From Mycolicibacterium wolinskyi (GTDB lineage Bacteria > Actinomycetota > Actinomycetes > Mycobacteriales > Mycobacteriaceae), in the NCBI RefSeq assembly GCF_002101965.1, contig NZ_LQQA01000030.1, positions 310,001 to 374,000 on the forward strand: a DNA stretch of 64,000 nucleotides. Direction: 5' to 3'. Each line of letters opens with the position of its first letter. The first letter of the stretch is position 1. The notes under the pieces are model-generated. The model did not search any database. It was not told the origin of the DNA and saw nothing but the letters and a program-made list of their open reading frames with translations. A program made the translations under genes and the position numbers. Positions 41,419 to 50,418 of the stretch are shown here, piece by piece.

Positions 41419-42831
41419 ATGCGGCACTACTACTCCGCCGACGCGATCCGTGAAGCCGAGGCGCCACTGTTGGCATCGCTGCCCGACGGCGCCCTGATGC
41501 GGCGCGCCGCCTACGGTTTGGCCACCGCGGTCGGGCGCGAATTGCGGGCACGGACGGGCGGGATCGCGGGCAGGCGCATCTGCGCCGTGGTGGGATCGGG
41601 CGACAACGGCGGCGACGCGTTGTGGGCAGCCACCTTCCTACGGCGCCGGGGAGCGGCGGCCGACGCGGTGTTGCTCAATCCCGACCGCACCCACGCCAAG
41701 GCGTTCGCGGCGTTCCGATCGGCCGGCGGTCACATCGTACAAACCATCGGTACGGCAACGGATCTGGTGATCGACGGCGTGGTCGGCATTTCCGGGAGCG
41801 GCCCGTTGCGCCCCGACGCGGAGGCGGTGTTCGCCGCCAACACCGCACCGGTCGTCGCCGTCGACATCCCCAGCGGCATCGACGTGCAGACCGGCGCCGC
41901 CGACGGTCCCCATGTGCACGCGGCCGTCACCGTCACCTTCGGTGGGCTCAAACCCGTACACGCGCTTGGCGAATGCGGCCGCATCGAACTCGTCGACATC
42001 GGCCTCGACCTCGCGCCGACCGACCTCATCGGATTCGAGGCCGCCGACGTCAAGGCCCGCTGGCCGGTGCCCGGGCCGCACGACGACAAGTACACGCAGG
42101 GCGTCACCGGCGTGCTGTCCGGGTCGGCGACGTACCCGGGCGCTGCGGTGTTGAGCACCGGCGCCGCCGTGGCCGCCACGTCCGGCATGGTGCGCTACGC
42201 CGGAAGTGCTGCCGTGCAAGTTCTTTCGCATTGGCCGGAGGTGGTCGCCGCACCGAGCCCGCAAGAAGCGGGCCGCGTGCAGGCCTGGGTGGTCGGGCCA
42301 GGGCTCGGCACCGACGACACCGCGAAGGCCGCGCTGCGGTTCGCGCTGGAATCCGACCTGCCCGTGATCGCCGACGCCGACGCACTCACCTTGCTGGCAG
42401 CCGATTGCGGCCCGGTCACCGACCGCAGCGCACCGACCGTGCTGACGCCGCACGCCGGCGAATACCAACGGCTGGCCGGCGTGCCGGTGGGCGATGACCG
42501 CGTCGCCGCGACGCGCGACCTCGCCGAGCGGCTCGGTGTGACGGTGCTGCTCAAAGGCAACGTCACCGTCATCGCACAGCCCGGCGCGGCAACGTATCTC
42601 AACCCGGCCGGCCAGTCGTGGGCCGCGACGGCGGGCTCCGGTGACGTGCTGTCCGGGATCATCGGCGCACTCCTGGCGGCCGGCCTGCCGTCCGGAGAGG
42701 CCGCCGCGGCCGCGGCCTTCGTCCATGCTCGCGCGGCCAACCTGTCGGCCGCCGACCCCGGTCCGAACCCGGCGCCGACCTCGGCGTCACGCATCCTCGC
42801 CCACGTCCGCGGCGCGATCGCGGCACTGTAA
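41419..42831 (+). CDS. nnr: Bifunctional NAD(P)H-hydrate epimerase/ADP-dependent dehydratase
   Basis: The 470-residue protein has an N-terminal YjeF epimerase domain (about 1-210; CAVVGSGDNGGDALWAATFL, VVAVDIPSGIDVQTGAADG) and a C-terminal ribokinase-like CARKD dehydratase domain (VLTPHAGEYQRLAGVPVGDD, TVLLKGNVTVIAQPG, WAATAGSGDVLSGIIGALLA). It repairs NAD(P)HX, a damaged form of the nicotinamide coenzymes. It corresponds to Rv3433c and precedes gadB by 19 bp in the same operon. Confidence 0.95.
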   Translation: MRHYYSADAIREAEAPLLASLPDGALMRRAAYGLATAVGRELRARTGGIAGRRICAVVGSGDNGGDALWAATFLRRRGAAADAVLLNPDRTHAKAFAAFRSAGGHIVQTIGTATDLVIDGVVGISGSGPLRPDAEAVFAANTAPVVAVDIPSGIDVQTGAADGPHVHAAVTVTFGGLKPVHALGECGRIELVDIGLDLAPTDLIGFEAADVKARWPVPGPHDDKYTQGVTGVLSGSATYPGAAVLSTGAAVAATSGMVRYAGSAAVQVLSHWPEVVAAPSPQEAGRVQAWVVGPGLGTDDTAKAALRFALESDLPVIADADALTLLAADCGPVTDRSAPTVLTPHAGEYQRLAGVPVGDDRVAATRDLAERLGVTVLLKGNVTVIAQPGAATYLNPAGQSWAATAGSGDVLSGIIGALLAAGLPSGEAAAAAAFVHARAANLSAADPGPNPAPTSASRILAHVRGAIAAL

Positions 42832-42850
42832 CGAAATCCGAAAGGTTGTC

Positions 42851-44245
42851 ATGTCGCACAAGCACACTCGCGCCCCGCACGTCTCCCCGGCCTACACGGG
42901 ACGGTTGGCGATGGCCCCGGTTCCGTCGCTGCGCCTGCCGGACGAGGCCATGGACCCCGCCGCGGCGTACCGGTTCATCCACGACGAGTTGATGCTCGAC
43001 GGAAGCTCGCGCCTGAACCTCGCGACCTTCGTCACCACCTGGATGGACCCCGAGGCCGAGAAGCTGATGGCCGAGACGTTCGACAAGAACATGATCGACA
43101 AGGACGAGTATCCGGCCACCGCCGCCATCGAGGCCAGGTGCGTGTCGATGGTCGCCGACCTTTTTCACGCCGAGGATCTGCGCGACGACGACCCGGCCAG
43201 CGCCGTCGGAGTGTCGACCATCGGGTCGAGCGAGGCCGTGATGCTGGCCGGGCTCGCGATGAAGTGGCGCTGGCGCGCCAAGGTCGGCGGCGAGAAGGGC
43301 GATGCGTGGAAGGGCCGCACGCCGAACCTCGTGATGGGCGCCAATGTTCAGGTGGTGTGGGAGAAGTTCTGCCGGTACTTCGACGTCGAGCCGCGGTATC
43401 TGCCGATGGCCGAGGGCCGCTACGTCATCACGCCCGAACAGGTACTCGAGGCCGTCGACGAGGACACGATCGGCGTCGTCGCGATACTCGGCACCACCTA
43501 CACCGGCGAACTGGAACCGATCGCCGAGATCTGTGCCGTCCTGGACAAACTCGCCGAGGACGGCGGCCATGACGTGCCCGTGCACGTCGATGCGGCCAGC
43601 GGCGGATTCGTCGTCCCCTTCATCCACCCCGACCTCGAGTGGGACTTCCGACTGCCGCGGGTGGTGTCGATCAACGTCAGCGGCCACAAATACGGGCTGA
43701 CCTATCCCGGCATCGGGTTCGTGGTGTGGCGCAACAAGGAACACCTGCCCGAAGACCTGGTGTTCCGCGTGAACTACCTCGGCGGTGACATGCCGACGTT
43801 CACGCTGAACTTCTCCCGGCCGGGCAACCAGGTGGTAGGCCAGTACTACAACTTCCTTCGGCTGGGCCGGGCCGGATACACCCAGGTGATGCAGTGCCTG
43901 TCGCAGACGGCACGGTGGCTGGGGGACGAACTGCGCGACAGCGAGCACTTCGAGCTGATCACCGACGGTTCGGCCATCCCGGTCGTGAGTTTCCGGCTCA
44001 AGGGCAACCCCGGCTACACCGAGTTCGACGTCTCACAGGCGCTGCGCGCCTACGGCTGGCAGGTACCGGCCTACACCATGCCCGAAGGTGCCACCGACGT
44101 CGTGGTGCTGCGGGTGGTGGTGCGGGAAGGCTTCTCGGCAGACCTGGCGCGTGCGCTCAAGGACGACACCATCACGGTGCTCAAACACCTCGATGAACTC
44201 AAGCCCGGCGGGCAGTTCGACGAGGTGCAACCGTTCGCCCATTAG
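42851..44245 (+). CDS. gadB: Glutamate decarboxylase
   Basis: The 464-residue PLP enzyme contains RLNLATFVTTWMDPEAEKLM, the substrate region IGSSEAVMLAGLAMKWRW, VHVDAASGGFVVPFIHPDLE and the PLP Lys in SINVSGHKYGLTYPGIGFVV. It decarboxylates glutamate to GABA with proton consumption and matches Rv3432c. ATG 42851 is the start; upstream in-frame sequence belongs to nnr. A TmrB-like gene begins 2 bp after its stop. Confidence 0.96.
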   Translation: MSHKHTRAPHVSPAYTGRLAMAPVPSLRLPDEAMDPAAAYRFIHDELMLDGSSRLNLATFVTTWMDPEAEKLMAETFDKNMIDKDEYPATAAIEARCVSMVADLFHAEDLRDDDPASAVGVSTIGSSEAVMLAGLAMKWRWRAKVGGEKGDAWKGRTPNLVMGANVQVVWEKFCRYFDVEPRYLPMAEGRYVITPEQVLEAVDEDTIGVVAILGTTYTGELEPIAEICAVLDKLAEDGGHDVPVHVDAASGGFVVPFIHPDLEWDFRLPRVVSINVSGHKYGLTYPGIGFVVWRNKEHLPEDLVFRVNYLGGDMPTFTLNFSRPGNQVVGQYYNFLRLGRAGYTQVMQCLSQTARWLGDELRDSEHFELITDGSAIPVVSFRLKGNPGYTEFDVSQALRAYGWQVPAYTMPEGATDVVVLRVVVREGFSADLARALKDDTITVLKHLDELKPGGQFDEVQPFAH

Positions 44246-44246
44246 C

Positions 44247-44891
44247 GTGGGCGGCGTGCTGCTGTGGATCAACGGGCCGTTCGGCGTCGGCAAGACCCAG
44301 ACCGCGTTCGAATTACACCGCCGGCTGGGCGGCAGCGTCGTATGCGACCCCGAATTCGTCGGGTACGGGCTGCACCGCACGATGCCGCGCCACTTACGCC
44401 GTGACTTCCAGGATCTGCCTGCGTGGCGGCAAGGCGTGTTCGAGGTGCTCGACAGCACGCTGCGGCAATACGACGGGCCGGTGATCGCGCCGATGACCGT
44501 CATCGAACCGCGCTACTTCGCCGAGACCGTGGGCCGCCTGCGCGACGTGGGCCACGACGTCTTCCATTTCGCGCTGTTGGCGCGGCGCGAAACGGTGCTG
44601 AACCGGTTGAGCGATCGTGGCCTCGGGTTCGGCGGACTCCTGCGCCGTACCGGTAAGCAGGACGCGGCGCTCCGCCGCGAAGCGTTCGCGGTCGAACGGC
44701 TCGACCGCAGCTTGGAGAACCTGGCGCGCCCCGAGTTCGCCGACCAGATCTGGACCGACAACCTGGGCATACCGGAGGTGGCCGAGCGCATCGCGGGCAT
44801 CGCCGGGGTGTCGTTGGCACCGAACACCGACGGTGCGGTGCGGGCGCGGCTGCGTCGCACCGCCGTCACCCTGCGCCACATCCGGCTCTGA
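44247..44891 (+). CDS. TmrB-like P-loop ATP-binding protein
   Basis: The 214-residue product starts at GTG 44247 (or 44256), immediately behind gadB. It opens VLLWINGPFGVGKTQTAFEL, which is the distinctive start of Bacillus TmrB and related small P-loop kinase-like proteins, followed by VCDPEFVGYGLHR and HFALLARRETVLNRLSDRGL. TmrB gives tunicamycin resistance by binding the drug; other relatives modify small molecules. In the neighbourhood of cell-wall genes (alr) a role in envelope-antibiotic tolerance is possible but unproven. Confidence 0.85.
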   Translation: MGGVLLWINGPFGVGKTQTAFELHRRLGGSVVCDPEFVGYGLHRTMPRHLRRDFQDLPAWRQGVFEVLDSTLRQYDGPVIAPMTVIEPRYFAETVGRLRDVGHDVFHFALLARRETVLNRLSDRGLGFGGLLRRTGKQDAALRREAFAVERLDRSLENLARPEFADQIWTDNLGIPEVAERIAGIAGVSLAPNTDGAVRARLRRTAVTLRHIRL

Positions 44892-44946
44892 GACCGAGCG
44901 CCGGACCGCCCGGCCGCACCGCTCTGGGACAATGGTCGATGGTGAT

Positions 44947-46122
44947 ATGACGATGCAGACGACCGAACTCACGACCGCCCTCACGCCGCACGCATCGGCG
45001 CAGGCAGTCGTCGATCTGGGTGCCATCGAGCACAACGTGCGGCTCCTGCGCGAGCACGCAGGCACCGCGCAGGTGATGGCGGTGGTCAAGGCCGACGGTT
45101 ACGGCCATGGCGCCCTGCCGGTCGCGCAGGCCGCGCTCGCGGCAGGGGCGGCCGAGATCGGCGTCGCGACCATTCCGGAGGCGCTGGCGCTGCGCAACGG
45201 CGGCCTCACAGCGCCCGTGCTGGCCTGGCTGCACCCCCCGGGCACCGATTTCACCCCGGCTGTCGCCGCGGACGTCGAGGTCGCCCTGTCGTCGCTGCGG
45301 CAGCTGAACGAGCTCCTCGCGGCGGTGAAACACACCGGCCGGACCGCGACGGTCACGGTGAAGGTCGACACCGGGCTGAGCCGCAACGGGGTCAGCGCCG
45401 CCGACTATCCGGCGATGCTGGCCGCGCTGCGCCGCGCGCAGGCCGACGGCGCCATCCGGCTGCGTGGACTGATGAGCCACCTCGTGCACGGTGACGACCC
45501 GGAGAACCCGTTCAACGATCTGCAGGGGCAGCGCCTCACGGAGATGCGCGCACATGCCCGCGATCAGGGCGTGACGTTCGAGGTCGCGCATCTGTGCAAC
45601 TCGCCTGCCGCGATGACCCGGCCGGACCTGACCTACGACATGGTGCGCCCTGGCATCGCCGTCTACGGCCTGAGCCCCATCCCGGAGCGCGGCGACATGG
45701 GGCTGCGGCCCGCGATGACGCTGAAATGCCCGGTGGCCCTTGTTCGTTCGGTGAAGGCCGGCGACGGCGTCTCCTATGGGCACGTGTGGGTGGCCGACCG
45801 CGACACCACGCTGGCGTTGCTGCCGATCGGATACGCCGACGGGGTCTATCGCTCGCTGAGCGGGCGGATCGACGTGCTGATCAACGGCAGACGCCGCCGC
45901 GCGGTCGGACGGATCTGCATGGACCAGTTCGTCGTCGACCTCGGTCCCGATGCGGCCGACGTCACCGAGGGCGACGAGGCCATCCTGTTCGGGCCCGGCA
46001 CCCAGGGCGAGCCGACCGCGCAGGACTGGGCCGAGCTGCTCGACACCATCCACTACGAGGTCGTCACGAGCCCACGTGGCCGGGTCACCCGCAGCTATGT
46101 GCCGGCAGGTCACAACCGTTGA
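44947..46122 (+). CDS. alr: Alanine racemase
   Basis: The 391-residue PLP enzyme begins TMQTTELTTALTPHASAQAV. The PLP Lys is in AVVKADGYGHGALPVAQAAL (about residue 45), and the catalytic Tyr is in KAGDGVSYGHVWVADRDTTL. VGRICMDQFVVDLG completes the family pattern. It makes D-alanine for peptidoglycan and is the target of D-cycloserine. The upstream ATG 44947 and ATG 44953 are both possible starts. The gene heads the run alr-hydrolase-tsaE-tsaB-rimI-tsaD. Confidence 0.97.
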   Translation: MTMQTTELTTALTPHASAQAVVDLGAIEHNVRLLREHAGTAQVMAVVKADGYGHGALPVAQAALAAGAAEIGVATIPEALALRNGGLTAPVLAWLHPPGTDFTPAVAADVEVALSSLRQLNELLAAVKHTGRTATVTVKVDTGLSRNGVSAADYPAMLAALRRAQADGAIRLRGLMSHLVHGDDPENPFNDLQGQRLTEMRAHARDQGVTFEVAHLCNSPAAMTRPDLTYDMVRPGIAVYGLSPIPERGDMGLRPAMTLKCPVALVRSVKAGDGVSYGHVWVADRDTTLALLPIGYADGVYRSLSGRIDVLINGRRRRAVGRICMDQFVVDLGPDAADVTEGDEAILFGPGTQGEPTAQDWAELLDTIHYEVVTSPRGRVTRSYVPAGHNR

Positions 46123-47207
46123 GCGGCAACGCACGCTGGCTCGCGGGGGCGGCCGGGCTGACGGCTGTCGGCACGGTGGCAGGCGTGTCCGTGGCCCGCT
46201 CCCTGGCCCGCCGCGTCGGCGTCGAGGACCCATACGCCGGTGAGGATTTCGAGCTGCTCGACGCCGACCGCAGTTCGGTGGTGACGACGTCGGACGGCGT
46301 GCCGCTCGCGGTGCGTGAGGTCGGGCCCGCCGATGCCCCGCTCACCGTGGTGTTCGCCCACGGGTTCTGTCTGCGCATGGGGGCCTTCCACTTTCAACGC
46401 GCCCGGCTGGCCGAGCAGTGGGGCCCGCAGGTCCGCATGGTGTTCTACGACCAGCGTGGCCACGGCCAGTCCGGTGAGGCGCCGCCGGACACCTATACCG
46501 TCGATCAGCTGGGCCGCGACCTGGAAACCGTTCTGGCCGTGACCGTTCCGAAAGGGCCCGTCGTGCTGGTGGGTCATTCGATGGGCGGGATGACCGTGCT
46601 GTCCCACGCGCGCCAGCACCCGCGGCGCTACGGGTCGCGCATCGTCGGTGCCGCGCTCATCGCGTCGGCCGCCGAGGGTGTCAACCGGTCACCGCTCGGC
46701 GAGATCCTGCGCAATCCGGCCCTGGAGGCCATCCGGTTCGCCGCCCGGTACGCACCGGGGCTCGTGCACCGCACACGCGGCGCCGCACGATCGCTGATCG
46801 CCCCGATCCTGCAGGCGGCGTCCTTCGGCGACGAGAAGGTCAGCCCGAGTGTGGTGGCGTTCTCCGGGCGGATGATGCACGACACCCCGATCACGACGCT
46901 GGTGGAGTTCCTGCACGCGCTCGAGGTGCACGACGAAACGGCGGCGCTGAAGGTGCTGGCCAAAATTCCCACGCTGATCGCCTGTGGTGACCGGGATCTG
47001 CTCACCCCGATGGAATACTCGAAGGCCATGGCAGAGCAGCTACCCAAGTCGGAGCTGGTGATCGTCGGGGGCGCCGGCCATCTGGTGCAGCTTGAGGAGC
47101 CCGAGGTGATCGATGACGCGCTCGTTCGCCTCGTCGAGCGGGCCACCCCGTCCAAACTGGTGACGCTCGCGCGGCGCGTGCGGGATCGGGTCCGGCCCAA
47201 TGGCTGA
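46119..47207 (+). CDS. Alpha/beta hydrolase with N-terminal membrane segment
   Basis: Started at TTG 46119, which overlaps the alr stop, the product has 362 residues. Residues ~6-25 form a hydrophobic anchor (WLAGAAGLTAVGTVAGVSVA). The fold is clear: LTVVFAHGFCLRMGAFHFQR, MVFYDQRGHGQSGEA, nucleophile elbow VLVGHSMGGMTVLSH, acid region TLIACGDRDLLTPMEYS and His in VIVGGAGHLVQLEEPE. It is probably a membrane-associated esterase or lipase of unknown substrate, inserted between alr and tsaE; it overlaps tsaE by 8 bp. Confidence 0.9.
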   Translation: MSGNARWLAGAAGLTAVGTVAGVSVARSLARRVGVEDPYAGEDFELLDADRSSVVTTSDGVPLAVREVGPADAPLTVVFAHGFCLRMGAFHFQRARLAEQWGPQVRMVFYDQRGHGQSGEAPPDTYTVDQLGRDLETVLAVTVPKGPVVLVGHSMGGMTVLSHARQHPRRYGSRIVGAALIASAAEGVNRSPLGEILRNPALEAIRFAARYAPGLVHRTRGAARSLIAPILQAASFGDEKVSPSVVAFSGRMMHDTPITTLVEFLHALEVHDETAALKVLAKIPTLIACGDRDLLTPMEYSKAMAEQLPKSELVIVGGAGHLVQLEEPEVIDDALVRLVERATPSKLVTLARRVRDRVRPNG

Positions 47208-47667
47208 GCGGTCGAGCGGCAGCGCCGAACTGCCCACCGCCGAGGACACCATCGCCCTCGGGGCCAGCCTGGGTGAAGGGCTGCAAGCCGGCGACGTGGT
47301 GGTGTTGTCGGGCCCGCTCGGTGCGGGAAAGACGGTGCTGGCCAAGGGAATCGCGCAGGCCATGGACGTGGACGGCCCGGTCGTGTCGCCGACGTTCGTG
47401 CTGGCCCGGGTGCACCGCGCGCGGCAGGCCGGCCGGCCGGCCATGGTGCACGTCGACATGTACCGGCTGCTCGACCATCCCGGCGCCGACCTGCTCGGTG
47501 AACTCGATGCCCTCGACCTCGATACCGATCTCGATGACGCGGTCGTGGTCGTCGAGTGGGGCGAAGGCCTCGCCGAGCGGCTTTCCGAACACCACCTCGA
47601 CATCCGTATCGAACGCGATTCTGCGACCGACGTGCGCACCGCGATCTGGCAGTGGAGCACGCCATGA
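47200..47667 (+). CDS. tsaE: tRNA t6A biosynthesis ATPase TsaE
   Basis: The 155-residue protein has Walker A VLSGPLGAGKTVLAKGIAQA, the conserved VSPTFVLARVHRA and VHVDMYRLLDHP, and VVVVEWGEGLAERL. TsaE powers the TsaBD complex that forms threonylcarbamoyl-adenosine at position 37 of ANN-decoding tRNAs. It overlaps both neighbours and corresponds to Rv3422c. Confidence 0.95.
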   Translation: MAERSSGSAELPTAEDTIALGASLGEGLQAGDVVVLSGPLGAGKTVLAKGIAQAMDVDGPVVSPTFVLARVHRARQAGRPAMVHVDMYRLLDHPGADLLGELDALDLDTDLDDAVVVVEWGEGLAERLSEHHLDIRIERDSATDVRTAIWQWSTP

Positions 47668-48296
47668 CACAGCTGATCTTGACCATCGATACCGCGACGC
47701 CCGCCGTGAGTGCCGGCGTGGTCCGTCGGGATGACGACGGCGCGGTGACCATCCTCGCCGAGCGGGTGACCGTCGACGCCCGCGCACACGCCGAACAACT
47801 GACCCCCAATGTGCTCGGCGCGTTGTCCGACGCCGGGGTCGGTGTCGAGGACCTCGATGCCGTCGTCGTCGGCTGCGGGCCAGGACCGTTCACCGGGCTT
47901 CGGGTCGGTATGGCCAGTGCCGCGGCGTTCGGCCATGCGCTGGGTGTTCCGGTGCACGGTGTGTGCAGCCTCGACGCGATCGGCTGCCACACCACCGGAG
48001 ACGTGCTGGTGGTCACCGATGCGCGCCGCCGTGAGGTGTACTGGGCGCGCTACCGCGACGGTGTCCGCGCCGACGGTCCCGCGGTCAATGCGCCTGCCGA
48101 TGTACCCGCCGATGCGGCGGCGGTCGCTGGATCGCCCGAACACACCGCGCTGTTCGAGCTGCCCGTGCTGGATGCGGTATACCCGACGCCCGCGGGCTTG
48201 GTCGCGGCGGTGGCCGATTGGGGCGCCCCCGCACCGCTGGTGCCGCTGTATCTGCGCCGGCCCGACGCCAAACCGTCTGTCGCGGTGCGGAAATGA
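47664..48296 (+). CDS. tsaB: tRNA t6A biosynthesis protein TsaB
   Basis: The 210-residue product has the ASKHA-fold N-terminus TQLILTIDTATPAVSAGVVR and the family motif VVGCGPGPFTGLRVGMASAA. It lacks the metal-binding histidines of TsaD, as expected for the scaffold paralogue. ATG 47664 overlaps the tsaE stop (ATGA), and its own stop overlaps rimI. Confidence 0.95.
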   Translation: MTQLILTIDTATPAVSAGVVRRDDDGAVTILAERVTVDARAHAEQLTPNVLGALSDAGVGVEDLDAVVVGCGPGPFTGLRVGMASAAAFGHALGVPVHGVCSLDAIGCHTTGDVLVVTDARRREVYWARYRDGVRADGPAVNAPADVPADAAAVAGSPEHTALFELPVLDAVYPTPAGLVAAVADWGAPAPLVPLYLRRPDAKPSVAVRK

Positions 48297-48757
48297 TGAT
48301 CGTGTACGACGCGCTCACCCGCGCGGACGCCGCGCGGTGTGCGGAGCTGGAATCGCAGTTGTTCGCCGGTGACGATCCGTGGCCGGCGCGGGCGTTTCTG
48401 GCTGAGTTGGCCGCCAACCACACGCGCTACATCGCGGCGCGCAGTGACGGCCGGCTCGTCGGTTACGCCGGGATCGCGCGGTTGGGCCGGATGCGCCCGT
48501 ACGAGTACGAGATCCACACCATCGGCGTCGACCCCGACTTCCAGGGCCAGGGCATCGGCCGTCGCCTGCTCAACGACATGCTCGAATTCGCTTCGGGGGG
48601 AACGGTTTTCCTCGAAGTCCGCACAGACAACGAACCGGCGATCAAACTGTATGAAAGCGCCGGATTCGTCAACATCGGCTTGCGCAAGCGGTACTACCGA
48701 GCCAGCGGAGCCGACGCCTACACCATGCAACGCCTGCCCCAGGAGGGCTCGACATGA
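48293..48757 (+). CDS. rimI: Ribosomal protein alanine N-acetyltransferase-like GNAT enzyme
   Basis: The 154-residue GNAT protein has the acetyl-CoA loop GVDPDFQGQGIGRRLLNDML and the terminal GTVFLEVRTDNEPAIKLYES and AGFVNIGLRKRYY. RimI acetylates protein N-termini, classically of S18. The gene sits between tsaB and tsaD with 4-bp overlaps on both sides, as in M. tuberculosis (Rv3420c). Confidence 0.94.
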   Translation: MMIVYDALTRADAARCAELESQLFAGDDPWPARAFLAELAANHTRYIAARSDGRLVGYAGIARLGRMRPYEYEIHTIGVDPDFQGQGIGRRLLNDMLEFASGGTVFLEVRTDNEPAIKLYESAGFVNIGLRKRYYRASGADAYTMQRLPQEGST

Positions 48758-49776
48758 TCATCCTGGCGATCGAAAGCTCGTGTGACGAAACGGGAGTCGG
48801 CATCGCCGACCTCGCCGCCGATGGCACGGTGAGCCTGCTCGCCGACGAGGTTGCCTCCAGCGTCGACGAACACGCCCGGTTCGGCGGCGTCGTGCCGGAG
48901 ATCGCATCCCGCGCCCACCTCGAAGCGCTCGGCCCCACCATGCGCCGCGCCCTGGACGCCGCAGGAATCGACAAGCCCGATGTCGTCGCCGCGACGATCG
49001 GACCGGGGCTGGCCGGTGCGCTGCTCGTGGGGGTGGCCGCGGCCAAGGCCTACGCCGCGGGCTGGAACGTGCCGTTCTACGCCGTCAACCATCTGGGTGG
49101 GCATCTGGCCGCCGACGTCTACGACCACGGCCCGTTACCGGAAAGCGTGGGCCTGCTCGTGTCGGGCGGGCATACGCATCTGTTGCATGTGCGGTCGTTG
49201 GGGGAGCCGATCGTCGAGTTGGGCAGCACGGTCGACGACGCGGCCGGGGAGGCCTACGACAAGGTCGCGCGGCTGCTCGGGCTCGGCTACCCGGGTGGCA
49301 AGGTCCTCGACGATCTGGCCCGCACGGGTGACCGCGATGCCATCGTGTTCCCGCGCGGGATGACGGGGCCGCGCGACGAGCCGTACGCATTCAGCTTCTC
49401 GGGTCTCAAGACCGCCGTCGCCCGCTATGTCGAGGCCAATCCCGATGCGGCGCAAGCCGATGTGGCGGCCGGCTTCCAGGAGGCCGTCGCCGACGTGCTC
49501 ACCGCCAAGGCCGTGCGCGCCGCGACCGATCTCGGCGTCTCCACCCTGCTGATCGCCGGTGGGGTGGCGGCGAACTCGCGGCTGCGTGAGCTCGCCGAAG
49601 AGCGCTGTGCGGCAGCAGGTTTGACACTGCGCATCCCGAGGCCACGCCTGTGCACCGACAACGGCGCGATGATCGCGTCGTTCGCCGCGCACCTGATCGC
49701 CGCGGGCGCGCGGCCGTCGCCCCTGGACGCGGCCAGCGATCCGGGACTGCCGGTGGTCAAGGGCCAGGTCGCGTGA
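48754..49776 (+). CDS. tsaD: tRNA N6-adenosine threonylcarbamoyltransferase
   Basis: The 340-residue protein begins IILAIESSCDETGVGIADLA and has the metal-binding histidines in ASRAHLEALGPT and NHLGGHLAADVY, plus LLVSGGHTHLLHVRSLGEPI, DDAAGEAYDKVARLLGLGYP and LIAGGVAANSRLRELAEERC. It is the catalytic subunit for t6A37. Its start and stop overlap the adjacent genes by 4 bp. Confidence 0.97.
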   Translation: MIILAIESSCDETGVGIADLAADGTVSLLADEVASSVDEHARFGGVVPEIASRAHLEALGPTMRRALDAAGIDKPDVVAATIGPGLAGALLVGVAAAKAYAAGWNVPFYAVNHLGGHLAADVYDHGPLPESVGLLVSGGHTHLLHVRSLGEPIVELGSTVDDAAGEAYDKVARLLGLGYPGGKVLDDLARTGDRDAIVFPRGMTGPRDEPYAFSFSGLKTAVARYVEANPDAAQADVAAGFQEAVADVLTAKAVRAATDLGVSTLLIAGGVAANSRLRELAEERCAAAGLTLRIPRPRLCTDNGAMIASFAAHLIAAGARPSPLDAASDPGLPVVKGQVA

Positions 49777-50234
49777 GCATGACGGTTGCGGACAAGCTGG
49801 CGATCACCGAGCTGCTGTATCGCTACGCCGAGCTGATCGATGCCGGTGACTTCGACGGCGTCGGCAAGCTGCTGAGCCGCGCCACGTTCGCCGGCACCGC
49901 GTCGCACGCCACTTCGGGCGAGCAGGCCATCGCGAAACTGTTCGCCGCGACCACGCGGCGCTATCCCGAGCACGGCAACACGCCGCGGACTCGGCATCTG
50001 GTGCTCAATCCGATCGTCGACGTCGACGGTGCACAGGCGCGGTCGCGTTCGACGTTCGTGGTGGTGCAGAACACCGACACCGTGCCGCTGCAGCCGATCG
50101 TGGTGGGCCGATACTTCGATGCGTTCGCCCGCGACGAACAGGGCTGGTTTTTCACCGAACGCAAGGTCGACGTCGAGATGGTCGGGGACGTATCGGCGCA
50201 CCTCACGCTCGATCCGAGCGCGTTCGGCGGGTAA
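49773..50234 (+). CDS. SnoaL-like (NTF2-fold) protein
   Basis: The 153-residue protein starts at GTG 49773, overlapping tsaD, or at ATG 49779. It has the NTF2-fold opening KLAITELLYRYAELIDAGDF, then TRHLVLNPIVDVDGAQARSR, FVVVQ and VVGRYFDAFARDEQGWFFTE. Members include polyketide cyclases, ring-hydroxylating dioxygenase beta-like proteins and isomerases. The actual reaction is not predictable. It ends the t6A operon just before the groES promoter. Confidence 0.88.
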   Translation: MSMTVADKLAITELLYRYAELIDAGDFDGVGKLLSRATFAGTASHATSGEQAIAKLFAATTRRYPEHGNTPRTRHLVLNPIVDVDGAQARSRSTFVVVQNTDTVPLQPIVVGRYFDAFARDEQGWFFTERKVDVEMVGDVSAHLTLDPSAFGG

Positions 50235-50247
50235 TCACGGGTCAGCC

Positions 50248-50281
50248 TTGAGTGCTAGCACTCGCATGTATAGAGTGCTAG
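50248..50281 (+). promoter_or_regulatory. groES promoter with CIRCE (HrcA) operator
   Basis: CTAGCACTC (50255-50263), a 9-bp spacer and GAGTGCTAG (50273-50281) form a perfect CIRCE element, the binding site of the heat-shock repressor HrcA. TTGAGT (50248-50253) and TAGAGT (50271-50276), spaced 17 bp, form a promoter that the operator covers. An additional half-site GAGTGCTAG at 50250-50258 overlaps the left CIRCE arm, producing the 14-bp palindrome GAGTGCTAGCACTC. Confidence 0.9.
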
Positions 50282-50418
50282 GTGGCACGCGGCCAACCCC
50301 AGCGCCGGCACCCGCGACGACGGAGCGAGGGGCACGGGCGCATGCCGAACACCTGGAAAAACCCGAGGATCCCGGAGCACACCGGGATTCAATACCCCAA
50401 CAAGTGGAGGGCTCCATC

